64,000 nucleotides of DNA from Hydnum rufescens UP504 (taxonomy: Eukaryota; Basidiomycota; Agaricomycetes; Cantharellales; Hydnaceae). Position 1 is the stretch's first letter, and each line of letters starts with the position of its first letter. The notes beneath the pieces are model-generated. The model worked only from the letters and a program-made list of their open reading frames with translations. It was not told where the DNA came from and made no database searches. Position numbers and translations under genes: made by a program. This document shows, one piece after another, positions 1 to 12,776 of the stretch. Where the stretch lies: contig MU128953.1 of NCBI GenBank assembly GCA_014904985.1, positions 124,001 to 188,000 on the forward strand, written 5' to 3'.

Positions 1-1870
1 ATAGCTCCAACTAAAGTACGCGTAAAAACTTGAAGCTGCTCCAAGGATGGAAACGGGGATGTTTTTGTCTCAGAGGGGTCGCCCCGCCGTGGCCTGTGCT
101 TCCCTGTCTTCAGTCAACGTTACGATGACCGCCACGACCGACACGCGTGTACGCATGCGAAAGCAAAAAAAAAAAAACACCGACAGGCCTAGAAGCCTTA
201 AATTACTGAAATACCGAACAATGAGCCGTCAAGAGAGGTCCATGGAGATTAATTGGATTATACTGCGAGCCTGCCAATACAAATGGGGAGCCCCGTGTTC
301 AGCAATAAAGTGTGCGAGCCAAATAAAACGGAATAATTACCTCACGGTGTGTTGTGCGTCGGCAAGGGCACAAAAGTGTTCAAGGCATTCTTCTGATCCA
401 CGAGTGAGTCGAGAAGGCGAATTGGAAGGACATGCTGATAAGGGATGATTATATTTTCTATGGGTGCTCGAAAAGAAGCCACAAATTAGGCCATGACTGA
501 AATGTGGAAAGTAGATAAATATAAAACAACGAGAATACAAAAAATCGCAACACCCATGGTGCATGGGATCATCCAGAGGGAGAGCCTGGACGAATCGGAG
601 ATGCTCCCCGAATCCAGGGGAACGGGTCCGTCCTAGGGAAGGGATGGCATGATACGGCATGGTTCTAATCCAGTATAATCGTACTAATCGATTTGTGCTT
701 CTATCTCAATGAGATCAACTGGCGATCTGGCTCCAGTTCTTCCTTTCATGTAGCGCGAAAACACATTGCGCCCGTCCCTAGAATACGTGATGACTTCTTT
801 GAACATGCACCTAATTCAGATAACAAAAAAAAGCACGACAAAAAAGTTAGAAAAAAAAAAAAAAACAAGAATTTGCGCACGCAGGAATTCTCAAAAGTCC
901 CTTAGAAGAGTAAGGCGGAGGCTAGCAACTCGACGGAAACGGAAACATTGCACCTTGGCACGGTGAATTCCAGAAGAGGTTAATGAGGCACGATGCAATC
1001 GCGTGGACAGCAAGAATCGATCACTGCACCTTGAAGAAGGTCAAGTAACACTGCGGCAATACGTGTACATGACAGAATTCTCGTACAGACACCAGCCATT
1101 GAATAAAAGCTAAGGGAGCTGCCAAGGGCCGGATAACTCAATGGCTTCACGAAGTAGTTGATGATTCACATACGAGAGATGAATCAGCATCACGTCCGGC
1201 TCTCCACACGGTCCCCGAAGCCTGCAGAAGATGATAATGTGTAGTGAATCACGGTAGATATAATAATGATCGAGTTCACACTTTTAAAACAGCTCGAGGG
1301 ATCGCTCGGCTGAGGCGGGATCTTGCGGCACATAGAGACTGCTGTACACCGTTGGAATCATACCCATTGGACGGTCCGGCGCTTGGGTCAAAAATTTAGA
1401 CAGCATCAACCTGATTCGGTAGTGTGTAATCGAAGGGGTTAATATTTGCGGCCGTTATCCCTGAGCCTTGGATAGCCGGATCTTAAACAAGAAAGCGTTG
1501 AGTCAGCTGTTTCATCCTTCGTAGTGTGCACTGGCTCCTTCGAGCACTAGAGTGGTCAGGGAGTCTGGACAGTAGGAGTTGAAGAGGACCATCCCTACAT
1601 TATGTGACTTCACCGTCCTGAAGGCAAGATATATTTTAGTGTAGGTGGGAGAAGACACTAAAGTTATGCGCCCCAAAATTTGGGCTGAGTGTGGGAACTC
1701 GAAAGATCCTGTGTTCAAAGAAGCAAGGGACGACTGGGTTAAACTTCATTTCCAATGACAGGGAAACGCTCGCTGTCATTTGGAAGCGCTCGAAGATATT
1801 AAAGACGAGATGATAAGGAGCAGCCTGGCAATCAGATCCTGGGGTGTTTCCAGGTGTTCGTACCACTTTC
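1..1870. other. Gene-poor stretch, nothing recognised
   Basis: I see no convincing gene. Open frames are short, lack family resemblance and have no consistent splice partners. A-rich tracts lie near 166-178 and 826-866. The stretch may hold the decayed remains of a gene or regulatory DNA, but nothing in the sequence decides this. Confidence 0.5.
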
Positions 1871-2332
1871 ATCAGGATGTAGCCCCAAAGGTCGCTGTTG
1901 CGAAAGTCGAAAGTGGCGGCACGGATGATCACGTTCATGAGCTGAGCATTCCAAGCCACAGGCATGGGAAAAGATTTAGCGATCTACAATTCCAAGGTAT
2001 TTATATATGCCTTTCTACAGTATGTGGCGGTGTCTGGCTGAGAACGAAGGGGGACACAGAGCACAGAGGTTTCCACAGCGTACGGGGAAGAGCAGATTTT
2101 TATCAGGATGTAGCACCAAAGGTCACTGTTGCGAAAGTCGAAAGTGGCGGCACAGATGATCACATGCATGAGCTGAGCACTCCAAGTCACAGACAGGGGG
2201 AAAGATTTAGCGATCTACAATCCCAAGGTATCTATATGTGCCTTTCTACAGGATGTGGCGGTGTCTGGCTGAGAACGAAGGGGGACACAGAGGTTTTCCA
2301 CAGTGTACGGAGAAGAGCAGAGGGAACAAAGT
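1871..2332. repeat. 231-bp tandem duplication (two copies)
   Basis: Two head-to-tail copies of about 231 bp. The first starts near 1871 and the second near 2102 with the same ATCAGGATGTAGC start. They differ by scattered substitutions and a 7-bp indel near 2060/2290. Open frames run through both copies on each strand, but no protein family is recognisable and the frames are probably by-products of the duplication. Confidence 0.8.
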
Positions 2333-2925
2333 CATGGTGAGACTCGGACCATGGGTTGAGTTTGCGAAAGCCGTCGAGGGATCGAGAAAGTGTGGCTGCG
2401 TTTCACAAATTCCTAACGCACTGGTGATACTACTTGGAGATCCTTGTGTCAAAGCACTGAAAAGCTAAAGGTATTGAATAGTGATGATGACGGGTCAAGT
2501 GCATAGAAACTGGCAAATCGTACAAAATCGGATGATTGAGTGCGTTGCTCGCTTCAAAGATCTACGTGAGCGCGGCCTCACGAGGACAAGGCAATAGTGG
2601 GCTACATCTGGTAACGGTGCCTCTGGCTTACGTAAAATCACGTGAGGTGTTAAGGTCACAACACCAGCCGCCTTAGTTTCGCCTGAAGATCTTGTGGCAT
2701 TCCCCATCTTCTCACAGTTATGACACACCCAGGCCCGCTGTCGCGATGCCAGTTGAATATGATGAAGTCAAATCAACAATTGGAAACGGAAGGAGTAAGA
2801 TTGGTAAGCAGAATGCAAATTAGGTAATTCGACCTTTATTACTTTTCAACGGATGTGCTCATAGTAGGACCTGCTGCATCCGTTGACTCGATTATTCGAA
2901 GGACAATTCCAATTTTGAGCTTTCA
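2333..2925. other. Intergenic DNA upstream of aspartokinase
   Basis: No gene is seen. The right end must contain the promoter and leader of the aspartokinase gene, but no clear TATA box or named operator could be picked out. Confidence 0.45.
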
Positions 2926-5143
2926 ATGGCTCCCTCTTCCTCTTCCTCCCCACCGATAATTTATCAAAACACTCTCGATCCTGCAGGCCCTTGGATCGTG
3001 CAAAAATACGGCGGTACGAGTGTGGGCAAATTTGCGACCAAAATATGTGAGGAGATCGTACCGTACGTCTTTCCCCCATCTTTCTATCATCATTAGCCAC
3101 AAATATCAAATTATAGGTACTATTTGGAGCAGCACCAAGTGGCCATCGTGTGCTCTGCTCGTTCTGGGTCCACTAAAGACGAGGGGACAACAAATCTCTT
3201 GATTCGTGCCGCCACAGAGGCGCTTAAGCCCAAGGGCTCCGCAACACCCACCGCTACTGGGACGACCACTCCAGTATGGTCCCAATATGCTCTGCCACGA
3301 CCCAGAAGTATCTCTGAACTTACGAGCAACTCCCCTCGCTCAACATCGCCCTCCCCATTTAGATCAACACCCCCTCCGGGGACCCCACTCGACGTCCCGA
3401 CCTCTATGGCTTTTCCCTTCCCTTCCTTCCACGCTACCATCGATCTCATCCGCAACGAGCATATTGAGGCGGCACATGACACCGTCCGTGATGCATCTCT
3501 TCTCTCTGAACTAGAAATGGAGATCGATAGGGACCTCGAGAGCCTACGGAGCTTCATCTGTGCTGCCCAGGTTCTTTCATTCTCCTCGATTTTTTTCCAA
3601 TCATTTTCGGTGGCCGACTTACATTCCGATCCAGGTCATTGACGAGGTATCCCCGCGATCCAAGGATGCCATAGTCGGTGTTGGTGAGAAACTAGCCTGC
3701 AAACTCATTGCCACGATACTGCGTGATAGGGTCCGTTCGCCACGAACTAAACTTTCCCGGACTTAGCTGACCCGTCTTGTACCCTTAGGGCATCGACTCG
3801 GAAGTGGTCTCTTTGGAGAACATCGTTCCTCCTGACGAGAATGATATGGCACATGTCGATGCCACTGGTCAACTCGACCAGGAATTTTATGACCGCCTCG
3901 CGGTCGCCTTGGGTGAACGCATCAAACACTGTGCCCCTCGTGTGCCTGTAGTCACTGGTAATGATCTCAGTTCCTACCATCCCATATCCCCGTTTAGTTG
4001 ATCGTGCATCACTCAGGATTCTTTGGGCCCGTTCCCGGGTCTCTCTTGCGTCAAATTGGGAGAGGATATACTGACTTGACTTCTGCTCTCCTGGCTGTTG
4101 GCCTACAAGCCTCGGAATTACAAATTTGGAAGGAGGTAGACGGCATATTCACCGCTGATCCGAGGAAAATCCCTACTGCTCGCTTAATCCCAATCATATC
4201 ACCCAACGAGGCCGCAGAGTTGACCTACTATGGCAGCGAGGTGATCCATCCTTTCACCATGGAACAGGTGGGTCTCGACCCCTGCCGTTGTTTAGAATCC
4301 AAGTTTCAATGCTCTCCCTTGGAAGGTTATTCGCCGGAGGATTCCCATTCGAATAAAGAATGTAAAGAACCCTCTCGGAGGTGGCACTGTTATCTATCCC
4401 GATCCCGTGGTTGATGGTGATGGATCGGTCGCATCCGACTACAGAGCCAACGATACAAAGATGGCCACGGAGTCTCTTGCCTCCAACCATGAACGCCTAC
4501 GACTGCCGACCGCTGTCACCATAAAGGAAAATATCGTCGTGCTGAGCGTCCATTCGAACCGTAAAACACTCTCGCATGGGTTCCTAGCCAAGATATTCGA
4601 CACTCTGGATCAATTTGGTGTGGTGGTCGATCTCATCAGTACTAGTGAGGTGCATGTGAGCATGGCAATCGAAGACGCATTGCGAAAACCTACCTTCGAT
4701 CGTCTCGTTCGAGATCTGAAGAAGAGCGGGCCTGTGAGCTGTTTTGTTTTGTCCACCCATTCGCCACGGCTGAACGGTGCATTGCATAGGTCACAGTACA
4801 ATCTGGTATGGCAATCCTGTCGTTGGTTGGAAAACAGATGCGTAAGATGGTCGGAATATCTGCGAGCATGTTTGGCGCTCTCGCAGAGGGCAACATTAAC
4901 ATTGAAATGATCAGCCAAGGCGCATCTGAGATCAATATCTCATGTGTCATCGATGGGCGAGATTCTATCGGGGCGTTGAATTTGATTCACGAGACATGCT
5001 TGCGCATCCGGCCTGAAGGGGTTCCCACCAAAAGTATGTCCCAAACCTTGGCCATCTTGCATTCGTGGCACCAACCCATCGCTTCTTACCAGATTTCACA
5101 CTCGTCGATGGTGTTTCAAATGGCCACGTCAGTGGTTTCCTAA
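2926..5143 (+). CDS. HOM3: Aspartate kinase (aspartokinase)
   Basis: Phosphorylates L-aspartate in the first step of the threonine/methionine branch (EC 2.7.2.4) in the cytosol. Seven exons are inferred: 2926-3062, 3117-3570, 3635-3730, 3789-3957, 4017-4267, 4326-4733 and 4790-5143, giving 622 residues. The amino-acid-kinase signature KYGGTSVG lies at residues 27-34. The middle region holds VDGIFTADPR and EAAELTYYGSEVIHP, both typical of the family, and the C-terminal part has two ACT-type segments expected to sense threonine. A Ser/Pro-rich insertion at about residues 84-140 makes the protein longer than yeast Hom3 (527 residues). The start is the first ATG before the kinase motif. The last residues after the second ACT segment resemble no relative I know, so the 3' end is slightly uncertain. 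Confidence 0.93.
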
Positions 5144-5578
5144 GGGGAAAAATTAACCTTGCCCATGGACCCCTCGTTGGCGGAGGTCTTACTAGTGGAC
5201 ACGTCGATTGCGACATTAATTGACTCTATATTTCATGATTCTCGGAGCCCAAGGTTAAATTATATATCGCGCCCTTTGTAACATAGCTCACTTGATCACA
5301 TCGTACACTGTATCGCAATTAGAATTGGGCAATACTGTGTTTTTGCTGTCCCGTTGTCTGAGCAGCTGAAGCACCCTCACCGACCTTGCTTGAGTAACTC
5401 AAGAGGACATCAGACAGCCTATATATTCAATAAACGACTCAGAAGCATACAGATGAGACCAAGAGCATTGGGTGATAATCACCACACTATTATGTAATTC
5501 TCAATATCGGTGTCACGGACATAACCGACTTCACACTACTGACCGTAGACTATCCCTTCTCACTCCCATTCACGACGT
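5144..5578. other. Intergenic region
   Basis: No gene is seen. It separates two genes read in the same direction and should contain the terminator of aspartokinase and the promoter of the NIPA-type transporter. Confidence 0.45.
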
Positions 5579-7298
5579 ATGGAAGACAAATACATTGGTT
5601 TACTTCTGGCATTGTCAGGCTCATTAGCTATTGGGAGCAGCTTTATTATTACGAAGAAGGTGTGCGGTGTCCCAACATAGTGTGACTATCCTGAAGGCCT
5701 CTTTGTTCCATTGTCATACACCTCTTTAGGGTTTGAATGACACTGCGGCTCGAAACAACTCACTATCCAATGCCTCAGACAACTTGGCGTATCTGAGGAA
5801 TCCAATATGGTGGGCCGGAATATCAACGCGTGAGTACACCACTGTTTCAGTCAAATGGTCACGTATACTGATCGCGGTAGTATTTATTTATTTTTGTTTC
5901 GTTTCGTTCCGTCTGTAATTATCAGTTGTACTAGGAGAAGGTGGGTGACTGTCTGTTTCCCCTTCATTCTTATTGTCGATCGCTATACATCGCATGCTTA
6001 TTGTCGTGTTCTCTCCAACTCAAACCGCAGTTGCTAACTTCGCCGCGTATACCTTTGCTGCCCCTATCCTGGTCACGCCATTAGGTGCCTTCAGCGTCCT
6101 GATTGGGTGAGTCTCGATCCCCTTTGAATCGTGTGACTCTTAAGCGGCTGAATGCCGGTCCTTTTTCGCCAAGCGCTGTACTAGCGTCTATCTTTCTGGG
6201 TGAGGAGCTCGGACATCTTGGCCGCGTCGGATGTACATTATGTCTACTGGGTTCTTTGATCATCGTGCTTCACGCCCCCGAAGATAAAGAAGTAGCGACA
6301 GTGGATGAAATTCTGAATCTCGCTGCTCAGCCTGGTGCGCATTATTTCCTGTGCTTAATTCGGTGCTGCAAAAGGCCTTGATCAAAGCAAACCTTCTGTT
6401 TGTCGGACGTAGGGTTTCTCCTTTACTGCAGTACGGTTCTCATTTTCTCCCTCATAATGATCTATCGTGTGTCGCCCAGATACGGGAAAAAGAACCCTAT
6501 GGTTTATATCTCCATTTGTTCTTTGGTTGGCTCGATTTCTATAATGGCCATCAAGGGATTCGGGATCGCTCTCAAACTTACAATTGCTGGCAACAATCAA
6601 TTAACTCACTTGAGTACATACGTATTCGCGATCGTCATCGTGTTCTGCATCATGGTTCAAATGAACTATTTCAACAAAGCACTAGACACCTTTTCCACCA
6701 ACGTGTAAGCCTACCTATAACATGGTCCTGGTCTGGCGACAACTCCGTGTCTACACATGCACTGACGACTGTCCCCTTGATTCCTAGTGTCAATCCCATG
6801 TACTACGTCGGATTTTCAACAGCGACAATCGTTGCATCTCTCATCCTCTTCCAAGGATTTAATACTTCCGACTACGTCAACATTTTATCGCTTCTCGCCG
6901 GCTTCGTTGTGACTTTCCTTGGAGTACATCTTTTGAATCTCTCACGGGCTTCAATCCCACCTGGAGACAACACCATAAATCACACTGTATTCGAAGGAGG
7001 GCTGATGAATCCCCGAGTAAGCGTCTCTGGGCGTTTATCAAATGATAGCGCATGGTCAGGTCATGGGCTGCCGTATTCGGCTGGACATGGACGGAGAAGT
7101 AGTCTCTATCGTTCCCAGGATGCTCAACTGTATCATGCATTCGAGGAAGACAGTGGCGGTATGGGGTTGGAACTGTTGAGGGAGGAAGACGAGGATGACG
7201 CCAGCGACGAACGGACACGATTGACTGTCAAGAGCCATGATGTACGGCACGAACGAATAACCTCGCCTGAACGAGTACCTAATGGCGGCTTGCGATGA
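5579..7298 (+). CDS. NIPA-like magnesium transporter (DUF803 family)
   Basis: Predicted multi-pass membrane carrier of the NIPA/DUF803 family, whose animal members move Mg2+. Seven exons: 5579-5659, 5730-5829, 5926-5940, 6031-6106, 6174-6334, 6413-6704 and 6788-7298, giving 411 residues. Family hallmarks are GSSFIITKKGL near the start, NPIWWAGI, VANFAAY, ILVTPLGAFSVLIGA, FLGEELG and VNPMYYVGFST. About nine hydrophobic segments are followed by an acidic, Ser-rich cytosolic tail (about residues 320-411). The third exon is only 15 nt and restores the LVLGEVANF stretch expected in the family. Family assignment is firm; the transported ion is inferred from relatives. Confidence 0.92.
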
Positions 7299-7612
7299 GT
7301 GGGGTGTAGATGAGACGCTGGGAATGGTGGCCGAAAATGGGAACCTCGATTTGGACTAGACTGGTATTTATTCCCATACTATCGATTATATCTACCATTC
7401 CTTGTCACAACACCTAATAGCTGTCAATTGCAATGCCACGCGGGCTTGCATTGATGTGTACTGCTTTTCGAGCCCTTGCAATAATCTAGATTGATGACAG
7501 GGAAGCTCGAGGAAGCTGTCGCAGTCTCATTTCGTACCCCTGGAGACACTAAATCAGCTACAAGACTGAGCAATCCGGACTACGTATAAATCGGCACGCA
7601 ACAAAGCGTGGC
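7299..7612. other. Intergenic region
   Basis: No gene is seen. A TATAAAT-like element (about 7585-7591, in CGTATAAATCGG) lies about 25 bp before the first possible ATG of the aminopeptidase and may be its TATA box. Confidence 0.4.
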
Positions 7613-10600
7613 ATGTTCCGAGCCTCGATTACACTCAGGAAGCCTATACATCAAGTACTGTTCTTGAAGTCCAAAATCACCCATCTATCAACAATGGGTG
7701 GTGGAGACATTGGTCAGATGGCAGTGGACACGTCTGCTAGAATCACAGCACTTCGACATCTCATGCGAAAGGTTGAGAATGAGCTACACGCCTAGTAAGT
7801 GTTCCTTTGTTCTACTCGACCTAACGATCTGAGGAATCGACGTGCTCTTGATGGCAGTATCATTCCAACCGATGATCAGCACGCTAGTGAATATGTTGCC
7901 GACTGCGATGCAAGAAGGGCGTACATATCCGGCTTTACTGGTAGTGCCGGCGTCGCCATTGTATCCCTAGACCAGGCGAATCTCTTCACCGACGGAAGGT
8001 ACTTCCTTCAGGCCTCTCAACAATTAGATAGGTGATCTCTGGTCCTTATCTCCCATCGCGAAAATTCGCTCAAAGAAGGATGCAGCAATTGGCATTTACA
8101 GAAACAAGGACTGAAAGGTTGAGCATAATTGGGGCAACAAATAATCTCTTGCTGAAAATGCTACGTAGATGTTCCAACATGGCAGGAATACCTCGAGAAG
8201 GTGGGTTCTATCTCCATCCCTCTTTCTGCCGCTCTAAACAATTCCCGGAAAATCAGAATTTTCGGATGGTGCGCGCATCGGTGTAGATCCTACGCTCATA
8301 TCTGCATGTCTGTGGACTTTTTGTGTGCTTCTCGTTATTGTTGTCCACGTAACCCTGACACTATCGATGTCGTAGCAGAGGCCAAATCGCTCTCGGGAAA
8401 ATTGGGAGGGAAGGGTATGAAGTTGGTGCCCATCATGAAGAATCTCGTCGATCAAGTTTGGGGCTCTTCTCGGCCTCCGCGCCCTGCTTCCAAGATATAC
8501 CCTCTTGATATCAAATATACAGGTGCGTTTGCCTACGCTGTGGGATCCTGCACTCTGGCTACGTCTGACGTCGAATCGAAGGTCAGTCTTCAACTGATAA
8601 ATTGACAGCCATCCGAAAGGAGCTGGAAAAGCACAATGCATTTGCTATCGTCGTGAACATGCTTGATGAAGTGGCATGGCTTTTTAATCTACGAGCAAGT
8701 GATATCGCTTTCAATCCAGGTGTGTATTCGATCTGGGACACTCGAGTGGGATATGCACCCTTTGCCAACGATTACTCCAGTTTTCTTCGCCTACGCGATT
8801 GTCACAAAAACGCACGCCACGCTATTTCTAAATGAAAACCAAATCGACGGCGACGTGCTCGTTCACCTCGGCCCCCATGTGTCCCTTCGGCCATACGACG
8901 AAATATTCTCTCACATTGAAGAACTACGTGCCATGCCAAATGATGACGGGGATTCGGTATGTCCTTATTTCTCACGCGTCTTAATCATACACCTTACAAC
9001 CGTCTGATATGTAGAAAATATTGCTCAGTAAGCAGGCAAGTTGGGCGCTCTTGAAGGCAATCGGCGAGGTAGCTTGCTTCATTGAAATGCGTTCTTCATC
9101 AAGCTGGACACATCCTGTAGGACGGCGCTGCCGTTGTATCGTCTCCAATTGCCGATGCCAAAGCAATCAAAAACGCTGTAGAGATTGAGGGGTTCCGCCA
9201 GTGCCATATAAGGGATGGTGCCGCTCTGGTTTTTGCCCCATTTATTCCTGAGGGCCGAATATCGGACTGAAAGAATATACTTGTGGTCCTAGGCCCAGTA
9301 CTTCTCTTGGCTGGAAGAGCAGTTGAATAATGGGGCCCAGCTTACCGAAAGCCAGGTTGCGGACAAGTTGGAGAGTTTTAGGTCGTAAGTATTCCCTGCG
9401 CCTGAGTTCCTTGTTTATACCCGACCCTAACTTCGAGTTCAGAAAACTCGACTCATTTAAAGGGCTTTCGTTTCCAACAATATCATCCACTGGACCCAAC
9501 GGTGGTGAGATCCTTTGCATGGCATTCGTCAGGCATGCTTCTCACTGATCTTCCTTTTCATAGCTATCATTCACTATGCACCAGATCCGAACAACTCAGC
9601 GATAGTTCGGAAAGATCAGGTATGCCTATACCTCGTATCATGCCTTATATACCTACTCAAGCCGAGGCATCTACAGTTATACCTGTGTGATAGCGGAGGT
9701 AAAGCTGGTTTTTGTACATGCACGCATGAGGTCCATTTGTGATTCGAGTTCTGTAGGCCAATACTTTGATGGGACTACGGATGTAACACGCACCTGGGTA
9801 GGGCTCCAAAAGTTTGACTGCCAACGAGAGCGTCTTATTCACTTTATTCACGTGGATTTTTCTTAGCATTTCGGAACACCCACAACCCGTGAGATTCGGG
9901 CATTTACTAGGGTGCTTCAGGGACACATAGCGATAGATACGACCATCTTCCCCGAAGGAACATCGGGTTTCTTGATGTGGGTGGATCCTAGCCATTAGTC
10001 TTAACCTCAACTTCTTATTCATGTTGTGTCAGCGATGTCTTTGCACGTCGTGCACTCTGGCAGGATGGACTAGGTGAGCCTTTTGATGGGGAGCAGTTCG
10101 CTGGGCGATTAAACGTTGAGTTCTTGGCCCACAGACTACCGGTACAGTTATCCCGCCCCCAGCCTGAGGGTGTAATTTTTGTTTCTTATCCTTCATGGCA
10201 GACATGGAACAGGGCATGGTGTCGGACATTTTCTGAATGTGCACGAAGGCCCACAAGGTATCCCTCTTGCTAGTTGGGTACATCGGTCGAATTGAGGCAA
10301 GGACGGATTTGTAGGTATCGGTACTAGGATCGCTTACAACGACATCAGCCTGAAAGTTGGAATGACACTTTCAAATGGTATGCGGAGCCCGTATTCTATG
10401 GGACGTGATCGTTAAACATTTATTTAAAGAGCCGGGTTACTACGCTGATAACGAATTCGGAATTCGGATCGAGAACGTGTGCATAGTCAAAAAGGCAGAG
10501 ACACCCAATCACTTCGAAGACCGTGGATACCTGACTTTCGAGCATCTCACGATGGTAAAATTGCTTGTACTGATGCGATAGCATTGACCAATTCCTACAT

Positions 10601-10772
10601 CTAGTGCCCTATTGATTCCAAACTGGTTGATGTTGAGCTTCTGACGAAGGGAGAACGCGATTGGCTCAATAATTATCACGCCGAGGTGATACAAAAAGTA
10701 AAGCCACTTCTAGTATCATTTGGGGACACCCGGGCGGTTGCATGGTTGGAACGAGAATGCCAACCGATATAA
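7613..10772 (+). CDS. Xaa-Pro aminopeptidase (aminopeptidase P, M24B)
   Basis: Metallopeptidase that removes an N-terminal residue preceding proline. Twenty-two exons give a 649-residue protein, 622 if translation starts at the second ATG (7694). The extra 27 residues are basic, Ser/Thr-rich and free of acidic residues like a mitochondrial presequence, so two forms may exist. N-terminal creatinase-like domains carry [21 protein letters not shown] and DGRYFLQA. The catalytic domain has metal-ligand motifs [30 protein letters not shown] and GIRIENV, so the metal site looks complete. The exon at 10135-10141 is 7 nt long and supplies the DYR of [12 protein letters not shown]. The intron near 8540-8586 is the least certain; 8523-8608 is an alternative. 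No frame break was seen. Confidence 0.92.
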
Positions 10773-11013
10773 ATGCGTCCCGTATTGCTTTAGTTGGTTC
10801 CCTGAGTTGTACTCCATATATTCGGCCCTGTGGCCCCTTCCAATAAACAATGTGTTGCCCAAGAGAACGAAAGGTTCAGAAGTATGAACGCATAGTATCA
10901 TATGTCAATAGCGTAGACTATCATGAACATCGTCAAGCTTAATAAATCGAAGGGGCACATCGTGCTAGCAGAACCGATAGTAAGCAGCAATTGATGATTT
11001 AGAATTCTTACTG

Positions 11014-12450
11014 TCATTCGCCAATACGGCTACCACCACCGCGACCGCGACCTACCAAGCTCCCCGTCTCCGCAATACGAGCGCCTCGTTCTATGCTCAC
11101 GCGCCTCCGACCTGCGATGGTGCTAGCTCCAGGGCCCCCACCAGTTCCGACGGGACCTTGACCAACAGAATTTCGTCGGCTCAGGTCAGGGGATAAAGAT
11201 ACGACAGGGGAGCCAAGAGACGATGAAAGAGAGGGCGGAGGCACGGATGGATAGCTTAATTGATGAGGCATGGGCTGGAAAGTCAGTCCTTGCAATGGGA
11301 CCGGCGAGGCTGATGAAGGTGGGGTGGTTGCCTGCGTATCGTACGATGCGTTTGCGATCGTATGATTTGATGGAGAGGATGTGAAAGGGGAAGGAGGCAC
11401 AGAAGATGAAGGGGATGTAGTTGACGATGAAGCTGTGGATATTGCAGGGACCCGCCTCTGGGATTGGCTGTTTGTACGAGGGATAGGGAGACCAACGGGG
11501 GCAGAGGTTGGCATTGAAAAGAGGTTTGGATGAATAGGTATTGGAGTAGTTCCTGTTGCGCGATTAGGAACAACTTGAGTGAATTCGGGTGAAGACGAAG
11601 CAGAAGAAGTAGCAGAGTTTGCGATTGTACTCCTTGGTACGCGGAGGTGAACGGGTTGGGAGAGAGATTCGGCGGGAGAATTGGCAACGCTTGCTCCCGA
11701 CAACCCAATAAGGCTATCCACCGACAGACCAAGCTATCTCCAAAAGTGAGCATTTAGTAACTCAATAAGAAGTTAGTAATGGAGTCGCGCATACCCTTCT
11801 TCGATGCTCTATTAGTTCCTCCCTGTAAATGTCATTCATCCGGGAGAGACGAACATAATCTCGCTCAGTGTCAGTTCTATAAGCCCGAGATGGGAGATTC
11901 AAAAGTGGGACTCAACCCCAAGCAACGCGTGTGGACGTACAATCTTTTCCTAAGAATGTCGTTTTCTCGTCGAAGTGCCTCAAGGATCGTATCAGTGTTT
12001 GGATAGCGAGGATCCGGAGCGACCACAGTACTCGATGCGGATGGAACAGCTGCTTCTGAGCGTGATCGTACATCATTCACACTAGAGTGCGAATTCACAT
12101 CTTCAGAGTTCGCCGCAGCCTGTTGCTGCTGCATTTGTTGTTGGGCTAGCCGAAGTGCGGATAGCTGGCGAGACAGACGAAGAACTTGGGATTCACTCTC
12201 AGCCTCGAGGGTATTCTCTAACTGTATCTTTTCACTCCGGAGCTGAAACACAATAAGATTAGGGTGGACAAGCGAATGTTGGGCGAGTACTACAAACCTG
12301 TTCTAGCTTCCTAGAAAGGGTCAAAGTTATTCGCTCTTGATCGGCTTCGAAGGCATTGATAAGATCTTCCTCTCTTCGCATCGCCTCACGAGTGCTGGAG
12401 AGAGATATGTTGGAGAGTGGTCGCAGATGAAGGCGAGGAGACATTGACAT
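11014..12450 (-). CDS. Coiled-coil protein of unknown function
   Basis: Four exons on the minus strand: 12450-12298, 12242-11941, 11876-11795 and 11733-11014, giving 418 residues. The N-terminal half is charged and heptad-like (EEDLINAFEADQERITLTLSR, then a Gln-rich RLAQQQMQQQQ segment) and should form coiled coils interrupted by a Ser-rich linker. A second helical segment ends in REELIEHRRRLGLSVDSLIGLSG. The rest is Ser/Pro/Thr-rich and disordered, ending in a Gly/Arg-rich tail (VGRGRGGGSRIGE). I recognise no enzymatic domain. A scaffold or cytoskeletal role is possible but is not shown by the sequence. Confidence 0.8.
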
Positions 12451-12776
12451 CTTGGTCTTGGTGTAGAAAGCACCTTATGGTTACATTGAAGCCTCGTGTC
12501 TCTCAGCGGAACGGGTTCTCCCGTAGAGCATCCCGGTTCGCCAAATACATATACATGCACAATAAACGCCATTCAAGGAGAGAGTTGTCGACAGACACCA
12601 GCAGTTCCGCCATGGCGAATCTCCCACCAGATTTTGCTTCAAGGTTTATTCGCATGACGAATGCATATGGAAATGTAACATGAGGAACATGCGGTTGCGT
12701 ATGGCTCAATAGGAAAAGGCAGGAAAGAGCCAGCCGGTGGCGAGGGTGGGTCAGCAGACGAAATCCTCTCCATCGC
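12451..12776. other. Intergenic region upstream of the coiled-coil gene
   Basis: No gene is seen. It lies between the end of RPL37 and the start of the coiled-coil gene, both on the minus strand. Confidence 0.45.

Noticed and set aside
1780..2340. 186-residue open frame across the tandem duplication
   Set aside because: The frame is internally repeated because the DNA is duplicated. It shows no domain and an equal frame exists on the other strand.
11283..11753. 156-residue Leu/Pro/His-rich frame on the minus strand
   Set aside because: It is an out-of-frame reading of the Ser/Pro-rich tail of the coiled-coil protein, whose exon there is supported by splicing and frame.
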